A stretch of DNA of 7,188 nucleotides. Source: Spirochaetota bacterium. GTDB taxonomy: Bacteria > Spirochaetota > JAGLSM01. How positions within the stretch are numbered: position 1 is the stretch's first letter; every line of letters begins with the position of its first letter. The notes below the pieces were generated by a model, which saw only the letters and a program-made list of their open reading frames with translations, did not search any database and had not been told where the DNA came from. The DNA lies in NCBI GenBank assembly GCA_023135745.1, contig JAGLSM010000100.1, positions 1 through 7,188 on the forward strand, given 5' to 3'. Positions 6,001-7,188 of the stretch are shown here, in pieces. Position numbers and translations under genes: made by a program.

Positions 6001-6826
6001 GGACGAGTTTTCCATCAATCAAATCAACTGCAATTTCCGTAGCTTTTCTTCCCAGTTCATATAGAGGCTGGTTCACAGTTGTCAGCGGAACTTTGATAAA
6101 TTCAGTTTCTCCAAGATTGTCAAAACCTACGATTGCAATATTACCCGGGACTGAAATTTTTCTTGTTTTTAAAGCTTCCAGAGCGCCAAGGGCCATATCA
6201 TCATTGGCAAGAGCAATGGCATCAAAGTTAAGTTTATTTTCATCAATTAACTGGTTGACTGCTTTTAATCCTGATTGAGGAGTAAAATCTCCAAATTTAA
6301 TCAGTTTGTCATTTATTGGGATTTTGCATTCAGTTAAAACATTTTTGTAAGCCTGGAATCTTTCTTCAGCTTCGTAATTTGTCTTCGGACCTCTGATAAA
6401 GGCGATCTTTTTATATTTATGTACTTGTATTAAATGCAGTATTGATTCTCTCATTCCTGTTTTATTTTCAACAAGAACGCTTGGGATATTAGGTAGTTTT
6501 AACCCAATACTTATAATTGGAATTGGTGAGAATTTATTATAAAATTCAGCAAATTCTTTTTCATTAATAAAATTGGAGAGTGTCCCTGTTGCCATTAATA
6601 TGGCATCAATATTACGCTTGTTAACTAAATCATATATCAGGTTATGCTGGTAACCGAATCCGTATGGTGAATTGATTGTTTCTCCGGTAAATATATGAAG
6701 ATTAATATCTCTTTCATTTGCACAATCTTCAACGCCCGGCCATAATTTAATGCTGTAACGGTCTCTAAGATTATTGATAAGCAGGGCAATTGTAGGTCTG
6801 TGCTTTTTAAAAGCGGATTTTTTCAT
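3014..6826 (-). CDS. LacI-type sensor / GAF-like / histidine kinase / receiver / SpoIIE-type PP2C phosphatase fusion
   Basis: The 1270-residue protein has no evident signal peptide or membrane segment, so it is probably cytoplasmic. Residues 10-290 form a LacI/PurR-like ligand-binding domain without the DNA-binding HTH: IAFIRGP (141-147), ANDDMALGALEAL (207-219), IAIVGFDN (230-237), LTTVNQPLYELG (248-259), ending at CGC 291-293. A helical linker (300-435) and a GAF-like domain (about 440-585) follow, then a coiled coil (585-615). The histidine kinase has the H-box NVSHELRTPL with H624, N-box N739/N743, G1 DSGIGI (771-776) and G2 GTGIGL (801-806). The receiver (893-1008) has D899/D900, phosphoacceptor D942, T972 and K994. 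The end (about 1025-1270) is a SpoIIE/RsbU-like PP2C with SGDYY (D1068), DVSGHG (D1086), FTDGI (D1203) and DDIT (1260-1263). All key catalytic residues are present. Likely role: binding of a small ligand gates kinase activity, and receiver phosphorylation tunes dephosphorylation of an anti-anti-sigma-type partner. No such partner is in the window. A weak promoter and a large hairpin precede it. Confidence 0.93.
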   Translation of the reverse strand: MKKSAFKKHRPTIALLINNLRDRYSIKLWPGVEDCANERDINLHIFTGETINSPYGFGYQHNLIYDLVNKRNIDAILMATGTLSNFINEKEFAEFYNKFSPIPIISIGLKLPNIPSVLVENKTGMRESILHLIQVHKYKKIAFIRGPKTNYEAEERFQAYKNVLTECKIPINDKLIKFGDFTPQSGLKAVNQLIDENKLNFDAIALANDDMALGALEALKTRKISVPGNIAIVGFDNLGETEFIKVPLTTVNQPLYELGRKATEIAVDLIDGKLVPETMILPTKLKIRSSCGCISQSIKMIESDVNNIELNIKTNKNNIEKQEEWLIGKILEFSRDSRNQPVEIEAWVMEALKLKNSNPGEEFSLNFLKTLSKFLSNDSTLGINVSYWQNIITLLSNHILFNIDDNSLIHDTDILFHMARVLIGEMLQLKHAVRGVQIGKHFYTAIEAVQALMSSRDVEKLMDTINQEIPSLGIESCYISLYPKEVPRKRNIKWKMPEKINLLLARNKSGRKTIQKKSKEYLTKDLLPEGLLPNNRRYTIIIKPLFVRQDQLGIIILEIGPKEGIIYETLRLQISSTLKSIYLFEGISMAENNALEANERLIDTNEKLKELNSLRTKFFTNVSHELRTPLTLILGPVESLLFGDYGKTIDTNNDIFHSIMYNASNLLKLINNLLDYSKIEAGKMLVNYTKTNISNLLQFYMLNIRSAAESKGLKIEYIDNTEGLIANIDRNLFQKAVFNLLSNALKFTAKGGSITLSLNSKKETFVIEVHDSGIGISHKDISVIFSRFGQAGDSESHNNQGTGIGLTLTKEIVELHGGTISVISQKGIGTTFTVKIPYNTTTGKENLSENFKKINSFEIISMLNQYDTYEENVSEQLSIETKEESSINQKKFPLIMVIDDNPEMRKFIGFILKKKYRIQYASDGKEGLKKAKKTLPDLILSDVMMPNMNGYQLCKIVKSDPILKHTPIILLTAKANILQKIEGLEYGSDDYITKPFNAKELIARINNLLHNKKNENELAMKQMIIDEDFQEASSVQKTILTSKDFYTKINKLDIDIRYLPMNKKVSGDYYNVSVLKKGIASFMISDVSGHGAQAAMTTMQIDILNKESFKNREPHERMDYINRKFADELISKNFFTSFILDIYKDRIIYSSAAHPSQYLIKKNSSRIIPLKTKGRIIGIFKDMEFTSAEKKIEKGDIIILFTDGIVESLNPLNVDFEDDILVKLLEDHMKKNKAAITMNQLNDFILNKIKSTELPESNIDDITIISIRIK

Positions 6827-6833
6827 AAGAGTC

Positions 6834-6887
6834 TTATCCCTTCCCGTTAAAAATATCGATCCCGATATTTTTAACGGGAAGGGATAA
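6834..6887. repeat. Perfect 25-bp inverted repeat in the hybrid kinase 5' leader
   Basis: The arms 6834-6858 and 6863-6887 are exact inverse copies of 25 bases with a 4-base ATCC loop. In the kinase transcript the hairpin ends 7 bases before the ATG at 6826. The only Shine-Dalgarno-like string, GGGAAGGGA, lies inside the 3' arm, so the fold should mask the ribosome site. No T-run follows on either strand, so it is not a standard terminator. A smaller palindrome, ATAAGAGTCTTAT (6825-6837), overlaps the start codon and the hairpin edge. Confidence 0.9.
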
Positions 6888-6910
6888 CAGGCAGTATTGT
6901 TAGTTATGTT

Positions 6911-6939
6911 ATTTTATCAGTAATGAGATTAAGAGTAAA
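6911..6939 (-). promoter_or_regulatory. Possible sigma-70-like promoter of the hybrid kinase
   Basis: On the minus strand TTTACT (6939-6934), 17 bases, then TAAAAT (6916-6911) match the -35 and -10 consensus at 4 and 5 of 6 positions. The start would fall near 6904, giving a leader of about 78 bases that includes the whole 25-bp hairpin. The region is AT-rich, so confidence is modest. Confidence 0.35.
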
Positions 6940-6949
6940 GAAGAATTTG

Positions 6950-6994
6950 ATTTAATGTATTTGTCCCGATGCAATCGGGACAAATACATTAAAT
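6950..6994. repeat. Perfect 21-bp inverted repeat with 3-base centre
   Basis: Arms 6950-6970 and 6974-6994 are exact inverse copies around GCA, with the core TCCCGAT/ATCGGGA. No T-run adjoins either end. It lies upstream of the predicted kinase promoter. Such long perfect palindromes in intergenic DNA are typical of dispersed extragenic palindromes, though a regulator operator is possible. The heptamer TCCCGAT also occurs at 6860-6866 in the neighbouring hairpin. Confidence 0.85.
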
Positions 6995-7188
6995 GGTAAA
7001 TTTTTTAAATTTTTTTGCATGAACGTTGACTACGTTGCAGAACCTAATTTTTTTGAAAATGCAAATTCTCCTACGGAGTTGCTTCGCAAGCGCAACTGAT
7101 TAATTAAGCCTATGAGAGAATTTGCTGCGAGTAAATTTATTATGTAATCGAGGGTTTAGTTGCTCAAACAGTGCATTTGTCAAAAAAA
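6995..7188. other. Right-edge non-coding region
   Basis: No convincing gene is visible. The region opens with T-runs (7001-7006 and 7010-7016) and ends in an A-run. An ATG at 7019 opens a 26-codon frame to 7099, but no ribosome site precedes it. On the minus strand TTGACA occurs at 7181-7176, but nothing resembling a -10 box stands 16-18 bases further on. Together with 6827-6994 this makes over 360 bases without a gene, holding chiefly inverted repeats. Confidence 0.5.
7061..7125. repeat. Nested inverted repeat, 10-bp outer arms with inner stem
   Basis: GCAAATTCTC (7061-7070) and GAGAATTTGC (7116-7125) are exact inverse copies enclosing a second stem, AGTTGC (7077-7082) / GCAACT (7092-7097), with an alternative GCTT/AAGC pairing (7081-7084/7088-7091). 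The cruciform-like form recalls recombination sites or a structured RNA. The integron core GTTRRRY was not found in the expected place, and no T-run follows, so no function is assigned. Confidence 0.55.

Noticed and set aside
5841..6278. 145-residue open frame on the plus strand
   Set aside because: It is antisense to the well-conserved LacI-type domain and linker of the hybrid kinase, has no ribosome site or recognisable motif, and is low-complexity Ser/Ile/Leu.
7019..7099. 26-codon ORF, beginning MNVDYVAEPNFFENANSPTE
   Set aside because: Composition looks protein-like, but a T-run rather than a ribosome site precedes the ATG, and the second half is formed by the inverted repeat 7061-7125.
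7061..7125. Integron attC site or tRNA
   Set aside because: The attC core boxes are not in place, and there is no TTCGA T-loop or cloverleaf for a tRNA.

Overview
The window is AT-rich chromosomal DNA from a bacterium, most likely a low-GC Gram-negative anaerobe or environmental lineage. This rests on three things: a long two-ACT-domain biosynthetic threonine deaminase, a convincing sigma-54 type promoter, and a very large cytoplasmic LacI-sensor hybrid kinase of a type I associate with Spirochaetota, Desulfobacterota and neighbouring phyla. The sequence does not settle the phylum. There are no rRNA or tRNA genes, no CRISPR array and no full-length insertion sequence.

Layout. (1) Bases 1-72 are a short upstream region; a Shine-Dalgarno-like string on the minus strand at its left edge hints at a divergent gene starting just outside. 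(2) 73-810 (+) encodes a ComF/GntX-type phosphoribosyltransferase with an N-terminal cysteine-rich zinc-ribbon-like domain. (3) 811-1475 is a 665-bp region without a conventional gene, but it is highly structured. It holds a perfect hairpin after comF, a row of helically spaced A-rich direct repeats, a near-consensus -24/-12 promoter (GG-N10-GC), and a roughly 105-nt stretch that folds into nested stems and ends in an intrinsic terminator with nine T. I read this as an sRNA gene. Next comes an 88-bp element with 12-bp imperfect terminal inverted repeats flanked by a TTAT duplication, which also contains a 23-codon ORF with a very strong ribosome binding site. (4) 1476-2990 (+) is ilvA. (5) 3014-6826 (-) converges on ilvA and encodes a 1270-residue fusion: LacI-type ligand-binding domain, helical linker, GAF-like domain, histidine kinase, receiver, and SpoIIE/RsbU-type PP2C phosphatase. 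(6) 6827-7188 has no gene but contains three long inverted repeats. One is a perfect 25-bp hairpin that ends 7 bases before the start codon of the hybrid kinase and buries its only Shine-Dalgarno-like sequence.

Function. The three proteins do not form an evident pathway. IlvA commits threonine to isoleucine synthesis, ComF is a DNA-uptake/PRTase-fold protein of uncertain role, and the hybrid protein probably turns binding of a small molecule (perhaps a sugar or nucleobase) into phosphotransfer and then serine-phosphatase output, as in RsbU-type partner switching. The most promising undescribed item is the putative sigma-54-driven structured RNA at about 1111-1215. Second is the fused sensor/kinase/receiver/phosphatase with its sequestered translation start.
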